In this document: piece after piece, positions 46,845-57,341 of the stretch
Position numbering within the stretch: position 1 is the stretch's first letter
Layout of the letters: each line of letters starts with the position of its first letter
Origin: Mangrovibrevibacter kandeliae
GTDB taxonomy: Bacteria; Pseudomonadota; Alphaproteobacteria; Rhizobiales; Rhizobiaceae
NCBI RefSeq assembly: GCF_024519155.1
Contig: NZ_JANIFJ010000002.1
Span: 558,001-622,000 of the forward strand
Direction of reading: 5' to 3'
Length of the DNA: 64,000 bases
Notes under the pieces: generated by a model
Databases searched by the model: none
Told to the model about the DNA's origin: nothing
The model's input: only the letters and a program-made list of their open reading frames with translations
Program-made: the position numbers and the translations under genes

Positions 46845-47031
46845 CGTCGATCCTTTCATCCGGCCGGCCGATCCTTCCAGGAAGCGATCCGTGGCCGCCG
46901 ATCCGCCGCTCATGTGGGCGCGGGGCGCGGCTTTGCCAAGCGCGGCGGCGCGGCGGCCCCCGCTTCCCTCACTCGCTTCCCCTCGGGCGCGGGGGAGTGA
47001 TAGAGACGGGGAAAGCAACGGGACGGGCATC

Positions 47032-47640
47032 ATGGGCGAGACGGCCGGGCGGCGCGACGCCACCATCGAGCGGCAGACGAAGGAAACCGCGATCCGCGTG
47101 CACGTCGATCTCGACGGCACCGGGCGCGGAACGATCGCGACCGGCATCGGCTTCTTCGACCACATGCTCGACCAGCTCGCCCGCCACTCGCTGATCGACA
47201 TGGCGATCGAGGCGAAGGGCGACCTGCACATCGACGACCACCACACGGTGGAGGACACCGGTATCGCGCTCGGCCAGGCGGTTCGCATGGCGCTCGGCGA
47301 GCGGCGCGGCATCCAGCGCTATGCCTCGCTCGACCTCGCCATGGACGAGTGCCTGACGCGGGCGGCGATCGACGTTTCGGGCCGGCCGTTCCTGGTGTTC
47401 AAGGCCGAGTTCTCCCGGCACAAGATCGGCGGCTTCGACACCGAGCTTGTGCGCGAGTTTTTCCAGGCCTTCGCGCAGAATGCCGGGCTGACCCTGCACA
47501 TCCAGAACCTCTACGGCGACAACGCGCATCACGTGGCGGAGACCTGCTTCAAGGCGGTGGCGCGGGTGCTGGGGCAGGCGATCGAGATCGATCCGCGCCA
47601 GGTCGAGCTCGTGCCCTCGACCAAGGGCATCCTGGCGTGA
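47032..47640 (+). CDS. hisB: Imidazoleglycerol-phosphate dehydratase
   Basis: A 202-residue monofunctional HisB for step six of histidine synthesis. [15 protein letters not shown] and [18 protein letters not shown] contain the metal-binding histidines, and [21 protein letters not shown] is the second His block. The length matches the proteobacterial monofunctional form, not the bifunctional HisB of enterics. The GTG that starts DUF2628 overlaps its stop codon. It is the first gene of the his cluster. Confidence 0.95.
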   Translation: MGETAGRRDATIERQTKETAIRVHVDLDGTGRGTIATGIGFFDHMLDQLARHSLIDMAIEAKGDLHIDDHHTVEDTGIALGQAVRMALGERRGIQRYASLDLAMDECLTRAAIDVSGRPFLVFKAEFSRHKIGGFDTELVREFFQAFAQNAGLTLHIQNLYGDNAHHVAETCFKAVARVLGQAIEIDPRQVELVPSTKGILA

Positions 47641-48146
47641 GCCGCTGGGTCGTCTTCGAGCCGCCGAGCGCGGCGGGCGATGATGCCGGTCTCGCCCGCG
47701 CAACCGTGCCGGCGGACGGCGAGCGGACGGCCTTTCTGCGCGATGGCTGGACGACCTGGGCCTTCCTGTTTCCCTATCTCTGGCCGTTCCGCTTCGGACT
47801 CTGGCTGACCGGCGTGCTGGCCGTGGTGGCGGCGGTCGCAATCGCGATCCTCGCCCGCCAGCCGGGCTTCGAGCTCGCGGCCTCCGGCCTGTCGATCCTG
47901 CTCGGCATCCTGATGGCGCTCGAGGGGCCGGGCCGGCGGGCCGTCCGTCGGCGCCGACGCGGCTGGCGCGAAGCGGCGGTGATCGAGGCCCGCAGCCGCG
48001 CCGAAGCGGAGAGCATCTACTTCGGGCGGCACGCTAAGGCAGCGCAGGGTCCCGCATCCGCCCACGCCAGACCCACACCTCCTTATGTGACGCCGGCGCT
48101 GTGGCTGGCGCCGTGGATCGCGGCACAGGCTCCGGAGGGCGCCTGA
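47637..48146 (+). CDS. DUF2628 membrane protein in the his operon
   Basis: A 169-residue membrane protein. Two helices are evident: [26 protein letters not shown] and [20 protein letters not shown]. Around them are a cytosolic N-terminal region with [17 protein letters not shown], typical of DUF2628, and a charged tail. The GTG start overlaps hisB and the stop overlaps hisH, so it is translated with them. Position between hisB and hisH is typical for Hyphomicrobiales; its role is unknown. Confidence 0.85.
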   Translation: MSRWVVFEPPSAAGDDAGLARATVPADGERTAFLRDGWTTWAFLFPYLWPFRFGLWLTGVLAVVAAVAIAILARQPGFELAASGLSILLGILMALEGPGRRAVRRRRRGWREAAVIEARSRAEAESIYFGRHAKAAQGPASAHARPTPPYVTPALWLAPWIAAQAPEGA

Positions 48147-48799
48147 TGGAGACGGTCGCGATCATCGACTATGGCTCGGGCAATCTGCGCTCGGCGACCA
48201 AGGCCTTCGAGCGAGCCGCGCGCGAGAGCGGTGCGGACGCTCAGATCCGCCTGACCGACGATCCCGAGGTCGTGCGACAGGCCGACCGCGTCGTGCTGCC
48301 GGGTGTCGGCGCCTATGCCGACTGCCGCCGCGGCCTCGATGCGGTGCCAGGCATGACCGGGGCGCTGCTGGAGGCGGTCGAGCGGGAGGGCAAGCCGTTC
48401 TTCGGCATCTGCGTCGGGATGCAGCTGATGGCTTCGCGCGGACTGGAAAAGACCACCACCGCAGGCTTCGGCTGGGTTCCCGGTGACGTCGTTCCGATCG
48501 CGCCGGCCGATCCGGCGCTGAAGATCCCGCAGATGGGCTGGAACACGATTCACGTGAAACGCGAGCACCCGCTGTTCGCCGGAATCGAGACGGGCGAGAG
48601 CGGGCTGCATGCCTATTTCGTCCACTCCTACCAGTTGGCGGCCGCGGACGAGGCCGACGTGTTGGCGATCGCGGACTATGGCGGTCCGGTCACCGCCGTT
48701 GTCGCCAGGGACAACATGATCGGTACGCAGTTCCACCCGGAGAAGAGCCAGACACTGGGGCTGGCGCTGATCGCGAACTTCCTGAGGTGGCGCCCCTGA
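48146..48799 (+). CDS. hisH: Imidazole glycerol phosphate synthase glutaminase subunit HisH
   Basis: A 217-residue class I glutamine amidotransferase. The nucleophilic Cys is C89 in [10 protein letters not shown], and the His/Glu pair lies in [10 protein letters not shown]. It supplies ammonia to HisF. ATG 48146 overlaps the DUF2628 stop (TGATG). A parS-like sequence encodes the HVK of IHVKREHP. HisF lies 2.3 kb away with hisA and a DUF4142 gene between. The pair still forms the synthase. Confidence 0.95.
   Translation: METVAIIDYGSGNLRSATKAFERAARESGADAQIRLTDDPEVVRQADRVVLPGVGAYADCRRGLDAVPGMTGALLEAVEREGKPFFGICVGMQLMASRGLEKTTTAGFGWVPGDVVPIAPADPALKIPQMGWNTIHVKREHPLFAGIETGESGLHAYFVHSYQLAAADEADVLAIADYGGPVTAVVARDNMIGTQFHPEKSQTLGLALIANFLRWRP
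48546..48561. promoter_or_regulatory. Weak parS-like sequence in hisH (13 of 16)
   Basis: CGATTCACGTGAAACG matches parS at 13 positions, including TTCACGTGAAAC. It is about 20 kb right of the candidate origin. As it encodes conserved-looking HVK in HisH, coding constraint could explain it, so it is listed only as a candidate. Confidence 0.35.
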
Positions 48800-48976
48800 G
48801 ACGGCAGAGGCGCGCCTTGGTCGCGCGCGCATGTTCCGGCATGTCTACCCACAGGCTCCGACCGTCCATCCCGGCAGAAGCGGCGGGCCGTCGTGTGCGG
48901 AGCCGGGGGACGGTGCGTGCCGACATCGTCGGGCGTCCTGGCTCCCGGAGCCGCACATGATTGAAGGTAGCAGCTG

Positions 48977-49720
48977 ATGATCCTCTTCCCCGCCATCGAC
49001 CTGAAGGACGGGGCCTGCGTGCGCCTGAAGCTCGGCGACATGGAACAGGCAACCGTCTACAACGCTGACCCGTCAGCCCAGGCGCGGGCCTTCCGCGACA
49101 TCGGTTTCGGCTGGCTGCACGTCGTGGATCTCAACGGCGCCTTCGCGGGGAAATCCCTGAACGGCGCGGCGGTGGATGCGATCCTCGCTGCCGTCGGCGA
49201 CGACGTGAGTGTGCAGCTCGGCGGCGGCATCCGCACGATGGGCGACATCGAAGCCTGGCTCGACAAGGGCCTGGCGCGGGTGATCCTGGGTACGGTGGCG
49301 GTGCGCGATCCGGAGCTGGTGCGGGAGGCGGCGCGCCGCTTTCCCGGCCGAATTGCGGTCGGCATCGATGCCAAGGGCGGACGCGTGGCAGTCGAAGGCT
49401 GGGCGGAGAGGTCCGAGCTGACGGCCGTCGACCTGGCACAACGGTTCGAGGATGCCGGGGTCGCAGCGATCATCTATACCGACATCGATCGGGACGGAGT
49501 GCTGGCCGGCATCAACTGGGATGCCACCATCGCCCTGGCCGAAGCCGTAACGATCCCCATCATCGCGTCGGGCGGACTGGCCTCGATGGCTGACATCGAG
49601 CGGCTCATGCAGCCGACGGCGGCAAGGCTGGAAGGCGCGATCTCCGGTCGGGCGCTCTATGACGGGCGGATTGATCCGGCGCAGGCTCTGGCGCTGCTCG
49701 CCGGAGGCCGTTTCACGTGA
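48977..49720 (+). CDS. hisA: Phosphoribosylformimino-5-aminoimidazole carboxamide ribotide isomerase HisA
   Basis: A 247-residue (beta/alpha)8 isomerase of histidine synthesis. [20 protein letters not shown] has the catalytic Asp at residue 8, and [19 protein letters not shown] the second catalytic Asp block. [24 protein letters not shown] and [14 protein letters not shown] are phosphate-binding loops. A 177-bp gap separates it from hisH, so it may have its own promoter. A terminator hairpin follows. Confidence 0.95.
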   Translation: MILFPAIDLKDGACVRLKLGDMEQATVYNADPSAQARAFRDIGFGWLHVVDLNGAFAGKSLNGAAVDAILAAVGDDVSVQLGGGIRTMGDIEAWLDKGLARVILGTVAVRDPELVREAARRFPGRIAVGIDAKGGRVAVEGWAERSELTAVDLAQRFEDAGVAAIIYTDIDRDGVLAGINWDATIALAEAVTIPIIASGGLASMADIERLMQPTAARLEGAISGRALYDGRIDPAQALALLAGGRFT

Positions 49721-49783
49721 GTCCGGCGGCACCGGTGTCGACCGCTCTTTGATCGTTTGGCGACCCGCTCTCACGGCGTAAAT

Positions 49784-49808
49784 GAAGAGGCCGCTGGGCG
49801 GCCTCTTC
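49784..49808. terminator. Terminator between hisA and the DUF4142 gene
   Basis: Perfect 11-bp arms GAAGAGGCCGC and GCGGCCTCTTC flank a TGG loop, 64 bp past the hisA stop and 13 bp beyond the DUF4142 stop. Being between convergent genes, it probably stops both. It also implies that hisF is not read through from hisA. Confidence 0.8.
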
Positions 49809-49821
49809 GATCGCTGACGGA

Positions 49822-50457
49822 TCAGCTGCTGTGCGTCATCGTCGAGATCATCTCGCGGTGCTGTTTCAGCGTCGGCAGCGTCTTCTGGGCGAAGTTGCGG
49901 ACGGGGCCGTCCTTGCCGCCGTCGCCATAGGACTGGAACAGCGCGATCGTCTTGTCGTGCCCGTTGCGCTGCATGCGCCAGTAGGCCTGATCGAACTTCT
50001 TGCCGGAGAGGCCCTGCAGACGCGTCAACATCTTCTGGTGGGCGTTGTCGAGCTTGGCCGGCACCTCGACCTTGTCGTTCGCCTGCTTCACCGCCTGCTT
50101 CAGCCCGTCGCCGGCCTTGCTGTGGTCGTCGACCATGTGCTGCGCGAACTTCTTGACGTCGGAGCTCTGGCTCTTGTCGAGCGCCAGCTTGCTCGACTGG
50201 ATCTCGAACATGTTCGACTGGGCGGCGCGGTTGACGAAGGACTTCTCCGTCGGGGCCTTCATCATCTTGTTGTCCGACGACATCGCGGTGGACGAAGACA
50301 TCGTCCCGCTGGTCATGCCGGAGGTGCCGCTGCTGCTCTGGCTCATCGCCGGCGCGTTCGGCTTCGGCGCCATCGTCCCCGTCGAGCCCGACTGCGCGAA
50401 GGCGAGCGGGGCGGACAGAGCAACGGCCATGGAAGTCAGTAGGATCTGACGTTTCAT
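49822..50457 (-). CDS. DUF4142 exported protein
   Basis: A 211-residue exported protein. The signal peptide MKRQILLTSMAVALSAPLAFA ends in AFA at residue 21, then a Met/Ser/Thr-rich stretch (to about residue 68). The C-terminal DUF4142 helical bundle includes FVNRAAQSNMFEIQSSKLAL and KKFAQHMVDDHSKAGDGLKQ, a ferritin-like arrangement with conserved H and D but no proven metal site. A role in periplasmic stress is only suspected for the family. It is inserted antisense between hisA and hisF. Confidence 0.85.
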   Translation of the reverse strand: MKRQILLTSMAVALSAPLAFAQSGSTGTMAPKPNAPAMSQSSSGTSGMTSGTMSSSTAMSSDNKMMKAPTEKSFVNRAAQSNMFEIQSSKLALDKSQSSDVKKFAQHMVDDHSKAGDGLKQAVKQANDKVEVPAKLDNAHQKMLTRLQGLSGKKFDQAYWRMQRNGHDKTIALFQSYGDGGKDGPVRNFAQKTLPTLKQHREMISTMTHSS

Positions 50458-51098
50458 ATCGTGTCTCCCGTGATTGTGCCGCGTTGCGGCTTCGAGAGGC
50501 TAATGAGGCCCGCAGAGCGACGTTCCGTTAAGGTTTCATTAGGAGGGAGAACGCCGCCTCCGGTGGCGTGCGGATGCCGGAATCACAGAGCTCTCACGCC
50601 CGGTGTGTCGCATCGTCGCGCCGTGCCGTCGGCAGCCGTTCGTGGCGGGGGCGGACGGCGCCTGCGGGGTATCGCGAGCGCCAGCGGCGGCGAAGGTCGT
50701 GGATCGGGTCGGCCGACTTCGGCACTGCACCGGCGCAGGCATGCGCGGTGTGGAAGTCCGTCTTCGGCCGCGGAGACGGCGGTCCGAACGACTGCGTCGC
50801 GCTCACGCCCTCCCCGTCGCCGAGAGTCCCTCTCTGGCGATGATGATGGCGCGCAGCACGACGAGAGACCGCCGCCGCCGCCACCTCATCCTCACGCTGC
50901 CGCGTGCGCTCGTGCCGTCGCGGGGCGTGCCGAGCGTCGCCTCTGGCGGCACGCGGCCGCCACGCCTTCGGCGGCCGGACGGGGTCAAAGGGTCTGTCGA
51001 ACTTCGTCTCGACGGTCTCGATCTCACCATCCGGCTTGCCGAGCTCCACCGCCCTGTTGCATAAGGCCCGCCAGTCCTCTTCGGCGAGTGCCTGTCCA
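50458..51098. other. Gene-free GC-rich gap upstream of hisF
   Basis: This 641-bp stretch has no open frame I can support. Overlapping frames on both strands are Arg/Pro-rich shadows. One minus-strand frame near 51050-51120 contains an ordinary-looking stretch ([20 protein letters not shown]), possibly a decayed gene, but it has no credible start or family. The region must carry the hisF and DUF4142 promoters. I saw no clear RNA structure beyond GC-rich repeats of CCGCC. Confidence 0.5.
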
Positions 51099-51902
51099 AT
51101 GAGCCTGAAGGCCCGCGTCATTCCCTGCCTCGACGTCAAGGACGGCCGCGTGGTCAAGGGCGTCAATTTCGAGGGCCTGGTCGACGCCGGCGATCCGGTC
51201 GAGGCGGCGAAGGCCTACGACGCGGCCGGCGCCGATGAGCTCTGCTTCCTCGACATCACCGCGTCGTCCGACAACCGGGACACGATCTTCGACGTCGTCG
51301 CGCGCACCGCCGAACACTGCTTCATGCCGCTGACGGTGGGCGGCGGTGTGCGCCAGGTCGCCGACTTCCGCAAGCTCCTCCTCGCCGGTGCCGACAAGGT
51401 GTCGGTCAACACGGCTGCGGTGAACCGGCCGGAGCTCGTCGCGGAGGCGGCCGACAAGTTCGGCAACCAATGCGTGGTCGTTGCCATCGATGCCAAACGC
51501 GTTTCGGCGACGGACGAGGCACCGCGCTGGGAAATCTTCACCCATGGCGGGCGCACGGCGACGGGCCTCGATGCCGTCGCCTTCGCGCAGAAGGTGGTGG
51601 GGCTGGGCGCGGGCGAGATCCTGCTCACCTCGATGGACCGCGACGGCACCAAGTCCGGCTTCGACATCGAACTCACCCGGGCGGTCGCCGACGCCGTATC
51701 GGCGCCGGTCATCGCATCCGGCGGGGTCGGAACCCTCGACCATCTGGTGTCGGGCATTCGCGACGGGCATGCGACGGCGGTCCTCGCCGCCTCGATCTTC
51801 CATTTCGGCACCTATACGATCGCCGAAGCCAAGGCTCACATGGCGGAGGCCGGCCTTGCGATGCGGCGCGACCCCGCCGACCTCGCGCCACCGGCCCGCT
51901 GA
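51099..51902 (+). CDS. hisF: Imidazole glycerol phosphate synthase cyclase subunit HisF
   Basis: A 267-residue TIM-barrel cyclase producing imidazole glycerol phosphate and [23 protein letters not shown] has the catalytic Asp12, and [15 protein letters not shown] the second catalytic Asp. [16 protein letters not shown] and [14 protein letters not shown] bind phosphates. ATG 51099 gives [12 protein letters not shown], the usual start. It leads hisF-hisE-coaA, separated from hisA by the DUF4142 insertion. Confidence 0.96.
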   Translation: MSLKARVIPCLDVKDGRVVKGVNFEGLVDAGDPVEAAKAYDAAGADELCFLDITASSDNRDTIFDVVARTAEHCFMPLTVGGGVRQVADFRKLLLAGADKVSVNTAAVNRPELVAEAADKFGNQCVVVAIDAKRVSATDEAPRWEIFTHGGRTATGLDAVAFAQKVVGLGAGEILLTSMDRDGTKSGFDIELTRAVADAVSAPVIASGGVGTLDHLVSGIRDGHATAVLAASIFHFGTYTIAEAKAHMAEAGLAMRRDPADLAPPAR

Positions 51903-51920
51903 TCGTCAGGACGTATCCAG

Positions 51921-52247
51921 ATGACCGACTTCACCCTCGCCGACCTCGAGACCATCGTCGCGGCTCGTGCCGGGTCCGAGGACCCCGAGAGCTACACGGC
52001 GAAGCTCGCCCGCAAGGGCGTGCCGACCGTCGCCCGGAAGCTCGGCGAGGAGGCGGTCGAAGTCGTCATCGCCGCTCTGGCGGAAGACGAGCGGGCGCTC
52101 GCGGGCGAGGCGGCGGACCTGCTCTATCACCTCGTCGTCCTTCTTCACCTGAAGAAGGTGCCCCTTTCGGCCGTCATGGCCGAGCTTGGCCGCCGAACGG
52201 CCCAGACCGGCCTCCAGGAGAAGGCCGCACGGCCGGCGGCGGACTGA
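51921..52247 (+). CDS. hisE: Phosphoribosyl-ATP pyrophosphatase HisE
   Basis: A 108-residue all-alpha MazG-like NTP pyrophosphohydrolase for step two of histidine synthesis. [30 protein letters not shown] holds the conserved E-E-x-x-E metal-binding pattern and [13 protein letters not shown] the second E-x-x-D. It is monofunctional (hisI is separate and not in the window). It lies 18 bp after hisF and 2 bp before coaA. Confidence 0.95.
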   Translation: MTDFTLADLETIVAARAGSEDPESYTAKLARKGVPTVARKLGEEAVEVVIAALAEDERALAGEAADLLYHLVVLLHLKKVPLSAVMAELGRRTAQTGLQEKAARPAAD

Positions 52248-52249
52248 GA

Positions 52250-53206
52250 ATGGACCAGCTGATTCCGTCCAAGTTCTCGCCCTACCGCTTCTTCTCGGCT
52301 GCCGAATGGGGTGAGTTTCGCGCCGGCCAGCCGCTCACCCTCACCGGCGACGAGGTTCGGCGGCTGCGTTCGATCGGCGATCCGGTGGATCTGGAGGAGG
52401 TCGGGCGCATCTATCTGGCCGTCTCGCGCCTTCTCTCCGCACACGTGGAAAGCTCGCAACTCCTGTTCGGCCAACGCCAGCGCTTCCTCGGTGCGCCCGA
52501 TGCGGTGAAGACGCCCTTCATCATCGGCATCGCCGGCTCGGTCGCCGTCGGCAAGTCGACGACCGCGCGAATCCTGAAAGAGCTTCTCGGCCGCTGGCCG
52601 TCGTCGCCCAGGGTCGCCCTCGTCACCACCGACGGCTTCCTGTTTCCGAACGCCGTGCTGAAGGCCGAGGGCCGAATGCAGCGCAAGGGCTTCCCCGAGA
52701 GCTACGACGTCGCGGCGATCCTGCGCTTCCTCTCCGACATCAAGGCCGGCCTGCCGCGCGTCGAGGCGCCGGTCTATTCGCACATCGTCTACGACGTGAT
52801 CCCCGGCGAGCGCATCGCCATCGATCGGCCGGACATCCTCATCTTCGAAGGGCTCAACGTCCTGCAGGTGCAGGAGATGCCGCGCGACGGCAATGCCATC
52901 CCGTTCGTCTCGGACTTCTTCGACTTCTCGATCTTCATCGACGCCGACGAGACCGACATCCGCCGCTGGTACCTCGAGCGCTTCATGAAGCTGCGCGAGA
53001 CCGCCTTCCGCGACACCGCCTCCTTCTTCCACCGCTACGCCACCGTCGGCGACGCGGAGGCGATTGAGGTCGCCGAGATCCTGTGGCGCGACATCAACGC
53101 GCGGAACCTGCACGAGAACATTCTGCCCACCCGCCCGCGCGCCGACCTGATCCTGCGCAAGGGCTCCGATCACCTCATCGAGCAGGTGGCGCTTCGCAAG
53201 CTGTGA
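52250..53206 (+). CDS. coaA: Type I pantothenate kinase
   Basis: A 318-residue P-loop kinase for the first step of CoA synthesis. The P-loop lies in [20 protein letters not shown], and [21 protein letters not shown] and [11 protein letters not shown] are the family blocks. PanK-I is usually feedback-inhibited by CoA. The length is normal. It is the last gene of hisF-hisE-coaA, a conserved order in Hyphomicrobiales. The following 225 bp contain no gene. Confidence 0.96.
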   Translation: MDQLIPSKFSPYRFFSAAEWGEFRAGQPLTLTGDEVRRLRSIGDPVDLEEVGRIYLAVSRLLSAHVESSQLLFGQRQRFLGAPDAVKTPFIIGIAGSVAVGKSTTARILKELLGRWPSSPRVALVTTDGFLFPNAVLKAEGRMQRKGFPESYDVAAILRFLSDIKAGLPRVEAPVYSHIVYDVIPGERIAIDRPDILIFEGLNVLQVQEMPRDGNAIPFVSDFFDFSIFIDADETDIRRWYLERFMKLRETAFRDTASFFHRYATVGDAEAIEVAEILWRDINARNLHENILPTRPRADLILRKGSDHLIEQVALRKL

Positions 53207-53431
53207 GACCGACGCGGCCCTCCCGCGACCGGTTTGGCAGGATCGAGCGGCATTGTACCGCAACCGGCACCACGCGGCCGGAACCGACGAACGCCGCGTC
53301 TGACCAGTTGTGTGCGGTGCAAAACGCGAGCTTACTGCGATTTAACACCGCCCGCGACGCGACCGGCGTAAAGCCTTCCGACCGTTGCCTGCACGCGCGG
53401 TCTCGGTCAGCTCGTAAGCCGGTGCCCGCGC

Positions 53432-54685
53432 ATGTTCCTGTCCTTCTTCCCCAAGCCACGGCTCTTCGGAATCTCGCTCGTCCTGTGGACCATCCTCGCC
53501 GTCGCGCTGTGGTATGGGCTGGGCGAGCGTCTCGGCGCGGCGCTCGGCTTCCCGCCACTGCCGCCAGGGCTCGAGCCCGATCTCGGCATCGCCCTGTTCT
53601 GGTCGCCGCCCTTCCTGTGGTTCTACATCTACTACGCGGCTTTCACGGCAGTGTTCTACGTGGCCTGGCATCTGGCGGCGCCGCATGTCTGGGACCGCTG
53701 GTCGATCCTCGGCTCGGCGCTGATCCTCTTCACCATCTACTTCCAGGTGCAGGTGAGCGTGGCGGTGAACGCCTGGTACGGGCCGTTCTACGACCTGATT
53801 CAGGCGGCGCTCTCGAAGACGCAGGCCGTGACGGCAGAAGAGCTCTACCGGCAGATGGGCACCTTCGCCGGCCTCGCGCTCGTCGGCGTCACGCTCAGCG
53901 TGCTCACCAACTTCTTCGTCAGCCACTACATCTTCCGCTGGCGCACGGCGATGAACGACTACTACATGTCCTATTGGCCGAAGCTGCGCGGCATCGAGGG
54001 CGCCTCGCAGCGCGTGCAGGAGGACACGATGCGGTTCTCCACGACGACGGAGGACCTCGGCACCAGCCTCGTCCAGTCGGTGATGACGCTGATCGCCTTC
54101 CTGCCGGTCCTTCTCGTCCTGTCGACCCACGTCACACGGCTTCCCCTCCTCGGCGAGATTCCGTACGCGCTGGTGGTCGCCGCGCTGCTCTGGGCCGCCT
54201 TCGGCACGACGCTTCTCGCACTCGTCGGCATCAAGCTGCCGGGTCTGGAGTTCCGCAACCAGCGGGTCGAGGCGGCCTATCGCAAGGAACTCGTCTACGG
54301 CGAGGACGATCCAGCCCGCGCACGGCCGCCCACGGTCGCCGAGCTGTTCGGCCATGTGCGGCACAACTACTTCCGCCTCTACTTCCACTACATGTATTTC
54401 AACGTCGCGCGCTACGCCTACCTGCAGACCGACGCGATCTTCCCGATGCTCGTGCTGGCGCCGACCATCGCGGCCGGAACGATCACCTTCGGCATCATGA
54501 CGCAGATCCTCAATGCCTTCGGCGAGGTCCGCAATTCGTTTCAGTACCTCGTGAACTCCTGGACGACGATCGTCGAGCTGCTGTCGATCTACAAGCGCCT
54601 GCGGGGTTTCGAGGCCCGCATCCACGACGACCCGCTTCCAGAGCTCGACGCCGCCTATCTCGCCGGCGGCGAGCCGGCGCAATGA
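53432..54685 (+). CDS. bacA: SbmA/BacA family peptide transporter
   Basis: A 417-residue protein with about seven transmembrane helices. Diagnostic segments are [56 protein letters not shown]-like [16 protein letters not shown], and YKRLRGFE near the C-terminus. SbmA/BacA takes up proline-rich and NCR antimicrobial peptides by proton motive force and lacks the ATPase part of ABCD-type transporters. BacA is needed for chronic infection or symbiosis in Brucella and Sinorhizobium. Whether this organism has a host is unknown. Confidence 0.93.
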   Translation: MFLSFFPKPRLFGISLVLWTILAVALWYGLGERLGAALGFPPLPPGLEPDLGIALFWSPPFLWFYIYYAAFTAVFYVAWHLAAPHVWDRWSILGSALILFTIYFQVQVSVAVNAWYGPFYDLIQAALSKTQAVTAEELYRQMGTFAGLALVGVTLSVLTNFFVSHYIFRWRTAMNDYYMSYWPKLRGIEGASQRVQEDTMRFSTTTEDLGTSLVQSVMTLIAFLPVLLVLSTHVTRLPLLGEIPYALVVAALLWAAFGTTLLALVGIKLPGLEFRNQRVEAAYRKELVYGEDDPARARPPTVAELFGHVRHNYFRLYFHYMYFNVARYAYLQTDAIFPMLVLAPTIAAGTITFGIMTQILNAFGEVRNSFQYLVNSWTTIVELLSIYKRLRGFEARIHDDPLPELDAAYLAGGEPAQ

Positions 54686-54896
54686 GGTGGGCGTGGCGCC
54701 TTCCGCGGCGCCGCGGCGCCCTGTTGACGCCTCGCGCTCCTGCGCCACCTCATCAGCGCCAAAGTGTCGTTCGTAAGCTGTACTTGTTTTTTACCACGCC
54801 ATCGTGCGGGCAATGTTCGCGCTCGTGGCGATCGCGTAAGGAACGCTGCTCCGATGGGCCGCGACTGGTCCGTCGATTTCGTATCGAGTGAGGATC

Positions 54897-56468
54897 ATGT
54901 CCGCGATCAACCGCCGCGACTTTCTCTACGCTCTCTCCGCCCTCGGCGTCGTCGCGACGACGGGCGACGCGCTCGCCGGGTTGCCCGGCCTCACCTTCGG
55001 CGACGCCAGACCCTACGGGTTCGACGCTCTGGTCGAGCGCGCCAAGGCGATGGCTGCCCAACCCTACGACAACGCGCCGCCGCGTGCCGCAGACATCCTT
55101 GAGGAAATCGACTACGACGCGCACTGGAAGATCCAGTATCGGCCGCGCGACACGCTGGAGCTGAACGGCGGCAAGGCGCCGATCCGGTTCTTTCACCTCG
55201 GCCGCTACTTCAAGATGCCGGTGAAGGTGCACGTCATCGACGGCAACACGTCCCGCGAGGTGCTCTACAGCCCGGACCTCTTCCGGATGCCGATCGACAG
55301 CGTGGCGCGTCAGCTGCCGCGCGACATCGGCTTTGCCGGGTTCCGAGTACTCGATGCGGACAACACGGGCCGCGACTGGCTCGCCTTCCTCGGCGCCGCC
55401 TATTTCCGCACCGCGGGAGAGCTGGGACAGTACGGCCTGTCGGCGCGGGCGCTCGCCATCGATGTCGCGATGCCGACGCCGGAGGAGTTTCCGCGCTTCA
55501 CCGAGTTCTTCCTCGGCCCCTCGGACACCGGCGGCCAGTTGGCGATCACCTGCCTCCTCGACAGTCCCCGCATGACCGGCGTGTTCCGCATGGACGTCAC
55601 CAAGGACGGGCCGATCGTCATGGAGATCGCGTCCCGGTTCTTCGCGCGCGACGACATCGCCCGGGTGGGCCTGGCGCCGCTCACCTCGATGTACTGGTAC
55701 TCGGAGACCGATCGCAGCCGCCGCGTCGACTGGCGCCCGGAGGTGCACGATTCGGATGGCTTGTCGATCTGGGCCGCCACCGGCGAGCGCATCTGGCGGC
55801 CGCTGAACGATCCGGAGCGGGTGATCACCTCGAGCTTCTCCGGGGGCACGCCGAAGGGCTTCGGCCTCCTGCAGCGCGACCGCAACTTCGACGAATACGA
55901 GGACGACTCGGTCTATTACGACCGCCGGTCGGGGGCCTGGATCGAGCCGAAGGGCGACTGGGGCACCGGCGCCGTGCAGCTGGTCGAGATCCCGACCGAC
56001 GACGAGATCCATGACAACATCGTCGCCTACTGGGTGGCCGACAAGCCGGTGAAGAAGGGCGACGCCCTGTCGCTCGACTACACGCTGACGTGGTCGACCA
56101 ACCCGCCGCATCCGACCGACATCGGCCTCGTGGTGGCGACGCGGCTGGGACGCGGGGGCAATCCCGGCCAGCCCCGACCCTCGGGCGTCACCAAGATCGT
56201 CGTCGACTTCGATGGCGGTCTCGTCGCCGGCCTCGATCGCGAGGCGCAGGACGTGAAGGCCATCGTCACCAGCTCGCGCGGCACGGTGTCGAACGTCAAC
56301 TGCTACTCGGTCAAGGTGGGGACGGCCTGGCGGGCCAGCTTCGACATCAAGGTCGACGGCACAGACCCGGTCGATGTCAGGCTCTACATGGAGGCGGACG
56401 GCGAGCCGGTCAGCGAGACCTGGCTGTACCAGTTCCTGCCGCTGTCCGACAAAGCGCGCGGCAGCTGA
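54897..56468 (+). CDS. opgG: Periplasmic glucan biosynthesis protein (OpgG/MdoG family)
   Basis: A 523-residue periplasmic protein. A twin-arginine signal (INRRDFLYALSALG, Arg6-Arg7) points to Tat export, as in OpgD. The mature beta-sandwich shows FGDARPYGFDALVERAKAMA, LTSMYWYSETDR, RPEVHDSDGL and FDEYEDDSVYYDRRSGAW, which are MdoG hallmarks. It acts in backbone formation or branching of osmoregulated periplasmic glucans. No opgH glucosyltransferase is beside it. ATG 54897 follows GTGAGGATC. Confidence 0.92.
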   Translation: MSAINRRDFLYALSALGVVATTGDALAGLPGLTFGDARPYGFDALVERAKAMAAQPYDNAPPRAADILEEIDYDAHWKIQYRPRDTLELNGGKAPIRFFHLGRYFKMPVKVHVIDGNTSREVLYSPDLFRMPIDSVARQLPRDIGFAGFRVLDADNTGRDWLAFLGAAYFRTAGELGQYGLSARALAIDVAMPTPEEFPRFTEFFLGPSDTGGQLAITCLLDSPRMTGVFRMDVTKDGPIVMEIASRFFARDDIARVGLAPLTSMYWYSETDRSRRVDWRPEVHDSDGLSIWAATGERIWRPLNDPERVITSSFSGGTPKGFGLLQRDRNFDEYEDDSVYYDRRSGAWIEPKGDWGTGAVQLVEIPTDDEIHDNIVAYWVADKPVKKGDALSLDYTLTWSTNPPHPTDIGLVVATRLGRGGNPGQPRPSGVTKIVVDFDGGLVAGLDREAQDVKAIVTSSRGTVSNVNCYSVKVGTAWRASFDIKVDGTDPVDVRLYMEADGEPVSETWLYQFLPLSDKARGS

Positions 56469-56543
56469 GCCGAAGGCGTCTGGCGCCTCGATCTCGAACC
56501 GCATGCCCTCCGGCAGAGCGGTTCGAGGATCGCCGCCACCGCT

Positions 56544-57341
56544 CTAGCTGAGATAGCCGAGCTGGGCGGCGACGGCGACCGCATGCGTGCGGTTCACCGC
56601 GTTCACCTTGCGCGCCGCCGAGTTCATGTATTGCGACACGGTGTGCTCGGAGAGGCTGAGGATCTTGCCGATCTCGTGCGAGGTCTTGCCGAGCATGGCG
56701 AGACGCAGGCATTCGCGTTCGCGCTTCGACAGCGGGTTGTTGCGCCGGTTCTCCTCGAAGCGGCAGGCGGTGAAGGCGCCGAACACCGCGAGCGCCGCGG
56801 GATAGAGATCGTCGACCGCCTCCTCCTCGAGAATGTCGCGCGCGCCGGCGAAGGCGACGACGCCTTCCACGGACGAAAAACCCTGCACCGGATAGTAGAC
56901 GCCCGCCTGGAAGCCGTTCTCGTTGAGGAAGTCGATGGCCGGATCGCCGCTCGAAGCCCCGAACAGCATCTCCAGGTCCCAGTTCAGCGGGGCGGGATCG
57001 GACTCCAGCGCCCGCACCACCGGGCTGTAGCGCAGCAGCCCGTGCTTCTCGCAGGTCTTGGCGAAGCGCGGCTGCCAGTTCGACAGCACGAGCTTCAGCT
57101 GGTTCCTGTCCTCGGCATAGGGCGCCAGGATGAAGATCGCGTAGTGCGGCAGGCCGTAGGCCTCCGCGAGCCTCTGCAGGAGGACGTGAACGTCCGCCTC
57201 CTTCAGGTTCGGCCGCAGCCCGGCAAGGGCGGCGAGGGCCGGAGAGGTGGACCGTCCGCCTCCCGTTTCGGCCGCGGGCACGCTGACCTCACGGACTGGA
57301 AAAGGCGCAACATTGGGCCCGTTGTCCGTCCTCGATGACAT
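56544..57341 (-). CDS. LuxR-type regulator with autoinducer-binding-like domain (solo)
   Basis: A 265-residue regulator. The N-terminal domain follows the AHL-binding fold, with a conserved Trp in SNWQPRF (about residue 89) and WD near 121. The position of the AHL-contacting Asp is replaced: the segment reads [11 protein letters not shown] where TraR-type proteins have D-P-V. The C-terminal LuxR HTH reads [42 protein letters not shown]. No luxI-type synthase is present in the window. GGAGGA precedes ATG 57341. It is convergent with opgG and divergent from hslU. Confidence 0.88.
   Translation of the reverse strand: MSSRTDNGPNVAPFPVREVSVPAAETGGGRSTSPALAALAGLRPNLKEADVHVLLQRLAEAYGLPHYAIFILAPYAEDRNQLKLVLSNWQPRFAKTCEKHGLLRYSPVVRALESDPAPLNWDLEMLFGASSGDPAIDFLNENGFQAGVYYPVQGFSSVEGVVAFAGARDILEEEAVDDLYPAALAVFGAFTACRFEENRRNNPLSKRERECLRLAMLGKTSHEIGKILSLSEHTVSQYMNSAARKVNAVNRTHAVAVAAQLGYLS

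Noticed and set aside
49709-49724. TTTCACGTGA at the hisA stop codon as parS
   Set aside because: The second half departs from consensus (12 of 16 overall), and the TGA is the hisA stop; too weak for a feature, kept only as a note.
50594-51166. Minus-strand frame of 190 codons upstream of hisF
   Set aside because: It overlaps the hisF start, is Arg/Pro-rich over most of its length and has no ribosome-binding site; only a short stretch looks protein-like.
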